Assembly (NCBI RefSeq): GCF_001417735.1
Contig: NZ_BBUZ01000022.1
Span: 885,978 to 949,977, forward strand
Direction: 5' to 3'
Source of the DNA: Streptomyces sp. NBRC 110028
GTDB lineage: Bacteria > Actinomycetota > Actinomycetes > Streptomycetales > Streptomycetaceae
Length of the DNA: 64,000 bases
The position numbers and the translations under genes were made by a program. This document shows, piece after piece, positions 61,997-64,000 of the stretch; position 1 is the stretch's first letter, and every line of letters starts with the position of its first letter. The notes beneath the pieces were generated by a model. It was not told where the DNA came from. It saw only the letters and a list, made by a program, of their open reading frames with translations, and did no database searches.

Positions 61997-63616
61997 TCAG
62001 CCGCCGGCCAGTTCGGACCGCATGACCGCCCGCAACCTCAGCGTCCCCACCAACCGCTGGAACGCCTCCGACCAGTACCCACCGGCCCCCGGGGCCGCAC
62101 CCTCCGGTTCGTCCGGGAGCGCGGTCAGCACCTCCAGGCGGTCCGCCTGGGCCGGGTCGAGGCAGCGCTCGGCCAGGCCCATGACCCCGCTGAAGCTCCA
62201 CGGGTAGCTGCCCGCGTCCCGCGCGATGTCCAGCGCGTCCACGACCGCACTGCCCAGCGGCTCGGCCCACGGCACCGCGCACACCCCCAGCAGCCGGAAC
62301 GCGTCGGACAGCCCGTGGGAGGCGATGAAGTCGGCGACCCACTGGGCCCGTTCCGCCACGGGCAGAGCGGACAGCAGCTTCGCCGGATCCCGCCAGGCCG
62401 CGGCGGCGGGAGGCGCGCCCGGGGTGCCGAGGAGCGCGCGGGACCACTCCGCGCTCCGCTGCCGCACGGCGGCCCGGCACCAGGCCGCGTGCAGGTCCGC
62501 CTTCCAGCCGTCCGCGACCGGCAGGGCCACGATCCGGTCCGCGCCCAGCCCCCCGAACCACTCGGACCAGCGGGCCAGCGGCGTGGCCTCCACCAGTTGG
62601 CTCAGCCACCAGGACCGTTCCCCCCGACCGGACGGCGGCTTGGGCACGACGCCGTCGCGCTGCATCCCGCTGTCGCACCGCGCGGGCGCGTCGACGGTGA
62701 TCTGGCCGGTGTCCGGGGGCAGGGAGACGCAGCGCGCGGACCGCTCCGCCATCCGCGCGGCGAACGCGGAGTCGGGCAGCGCGGCCAGCAGTTCGGCGGC
62801 GGTCGCCCGGACGTTGCGGCTGCGGTCGGACAGCGCCTGCTCCAGGAAGGGTTCGTCGGAGGGCGCGAGGTCGTCGCGGAGCGAGTCCAGGAACATCAGC
62901 CGGTCTTCGGCCCGCTCCGTGGACCAGGTGCCGCTGAGCAGGGCCAGCCCGGCCGCCGGGTCGCGGTGGCGGGTCCGGGCCAGCAGCGACACCCGCTCGG
63001 CGAACAGCCCCTCCTCCCACTGCCGCCGCACCTCGGCGTCGGACGCGGCGGCCCCGCCCGGCCCGGACGCGGGCGCCGCGCCCCGCCCGGGTGGCCCGCC
63101 CCGCAGGGCGAACTTCCAGTCCGGGTTGAGCCGGGCGAGCCACAGCGCCCGGGGCCCGCCGAGGGTGAGCGCCTCGGGCCGCAGGTCGGTGCGGGCGCGG
63201 GCCGCGTCGAGCAGGGTGGGGAGCAGGGCGTCGGGCGCGCGGTAGCCGTACTGGTTGGCGAGGGCGAGCCACTGGGGCAGCAGCTCGGCCAGGTCGGGGG
63301 CGGAACGCGGCCCGCTGCGCCCGGGGGACGAGCGGTCGGCGAGCAGCATCGCCAGCCGGCTGCGGGCCGCGGGCGGGAGCGCCGGGCGCGGATCCTCGGG
63401 CGCGGGGTCCGGGCCCGGGCGGGCGGGGGCGGGACGCAGCCCGGCCCGCCGCCGTACGGTGCTGAGCGCGGCGGCGTCCAGCAGGGCGGCCGCCGCGTCC
63501 TGCCCGGGGCGCGCGGCGACGGGCGGGGTGCGGCGCTCGGTGCCGAGCAGGGCGGCGGCGACGAGGTCGTCCCACGCCGCGGGCGCGGTGCCGGCGCTGG
63601 TGCTGATACTGCTCAA
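61997..63616 (-). CDS. DUF5691-family protein
   Basis: A 539-residue, Ala/Leu/Arg-rich helical-repeat protein that I assign to DUF5691. Features: WDDLVAAALLGTERRTP at the start, the middle RLMFLDSLRDDLAPSDEPF (HEAT-like), and SWWLSQLVEATPLARWSEW later. No catalytic motif is recognised. The TTG start (63616) overlaps the stop of the SWIM gene (TTGA), so the two are translated together. In other actinobacteria such pairs sit with MoxR-type ATPase and vWA genes. Confidence 0.8.
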   Translation of the reverse strand: MSSISTSAGTAPAAWDDLVAAALLGTERRTPPVAARPGQDAAAALLDAAALSTVRRRAGLRPAPARPGPDPAPEDPRPALPPAARSRLAMLLADRSSPGRSGPRSAPDLAELLPQWLALANQYGYRAPDALLPTLLDAARARTDLRPEALTLGGPRALWLARLNPDWKFALRGGPPGRGAAPASGPGGAAASDAEVRRQWEEGLFAERVSLLARTRHRDPAAGLALLSGTWSTERAEDRLMFLDSLRDDLAPSDEPFLEQALSDRSRNVRATAAELLAALPDSAFAARMAERSARCVSLPPDTGQITVDAPARCDSGMQRDGVVPKPPSGRGERSWWLSQLVEATPLARWSEWFGGLGADRIVALPVADGWKADLHAAWCRAAVRQRSAEWSRALLGTPGAPPAAAAWRDPAKLLSALPVAERAQWVADFIASHGLSDAFRLLGVCAVPWAEPLGSAVVDALDIARDAGSYPWSFSGVMGLAERCLDPAQADRLEVLTALPDEPEGAAPGAGGYWSEAFQRLVGTLRLRAVMRSELAGG

Positions 63617-64000
63617 CGCGTGCCTCCGTACGACGTGGGGCCGCTGCCGATGGCGAGCGGGACGGGTTCCGGATCCCAGGTGGTGAGGGGTGTGATGCCG
63701 CGGTGCCCGCACGTGCCGAAGACGGTGACGGGGCGGCCGCCGGATATCGCGGTGAGCTGCCACAGGTTCGTACGGCCGAGGCACCTCGGGTCGACGGGGA
63801 GCGCGGTCCCGGCGGTCTCGTCCGCCAACTGCCATCCGTCGGCACCGGGGACGGGCGTGACGCCGGAGAGCACGACGGGCCAGCCCTCCAGCCAGGGGTC
63901 GGCGCTCAGCGCCTCGCCGTAGGCGGCGAGCGCCGCGTCGATACCGCCGCCGTCGGGCACCCAGGCGCCCGCCGGGGCTTCGGCGGCCGCGGCGGGCGGA
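63613..64000 (-). CDS. C-terminal part of a SWIM zinc-finger protein, cut by the window edge
   Basis: Only the last 128 codons are in the window and the frame stays open to 64000. Sequence such as WLEGWPVVLSGVTPVPGADG and NLWQLTAISGGRPVTVFG is that of the C terminus of the SWIM zinc-finger proteins that precede DUF5691 genes; the zinc finger itself would lie beyond the edge. Identity rests on context and resemblance. The stop overlaps the DUF5691 start. Confidence 0.65.
   Translation of the reverse strand, partial: PPAAAAEAPAGAWVPDGGGIDAALAAYGEALSADPWLEGWPVVLSGVTPVPGADGWQLADETAGTALPVDPRCLGRTNLWQLTAISGGRPVTVFGTCGHRGITPLTTWDPEPVPLAIGSGPTSYGGTR

Overview
The window is high-GC actinobacterial chromosome, and almost certainly Streptomyces. 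GTG and TTG starts are common and third codon positions are nearly all G or C. The gene families are typical of the genus: an NsdA-like TPR regulator, an SCO4402-family protein, DUF397/DUF5753 regulators, PASTA-less Ser/Thr kinases, two NlpC/P60 proteins and an IcmB-like cobalamin protein. I see no tRNA, rRNA, CRISPR array, insertion sequence or prophage.

Left third (1-21.5 kb): an alpha/beta hydrolase behind a LexA-like box; a lipoprotein and a small SH3-like secreted protein; an ABC-2 exporter operon; a primase/polymerase-like protein divergent from an NsdA-like TPR regulator; a Pro/Gln-rich membrane protein; an ABC-type solute-binding lipoprotein; purU. Then comes an ECF sigma factor with its zinc anti-sigma factor (GTGA overlap), divergent from a STAS anti-anti-sigma factor. 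A NarL-type two-component pair, an XRE-TPR regulator and a secreted M64 metallopeptidase follow.

Middle (21.7-45 kb): two tandem Ser/Thr kinases (the first loses its C-terminal frame), a succinic semialdehyde dehydrogenase, a ChoD-like GMC oxidoreductase, an LAETG-anchored surface protein, a chorismate mutase divergent from guaA, a Uma2 protein, a class II aldolase, DoxX and HD-domain proteins. A signalling block follows: a PspC membrane protein divergent from a third Ser/Thr kinase, then a PspC-fused histidine kinase translationally coupled to a LuxR-type regulator. A flavin monooxygenase and a divergent TetR regulator share an operator-like dyad.

45-49.8 kb is a zone of gene decay. It holds a deletion-damaged anti-sigma-type ATPase, a frameshifted WhiJ-type HTH-DUF5753 regulator with an intact DUF397 partner, a truncated zinc-ribbon regulator, a DHDPS-like remnant and an unidentified fragment. 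Intact among them are a SAM methyltransferase, a Uma2 protein and a DinB protein.

Right end (49.8-64 kb): a MerR regulator fused to a PrxQ-type peroxiredoxin, divergent from a MerR-GyrI regulator across a MerR-like promoter dyad. Next is a cell-wall set: two NlpC/P60 proteins, an L,D-transpeptidase and an M23 protein with an aromatic repeat domain. One NlpC/P60 gene has a clear ydaO-type (c-di-AMP) riboswitch. pcrA, a lipase, icmB and a DUF5691/SWIM pair that runs off the right edge close the window. Short tandem repeats lie just after stop codons at many loci, an unusual window-wide feature.
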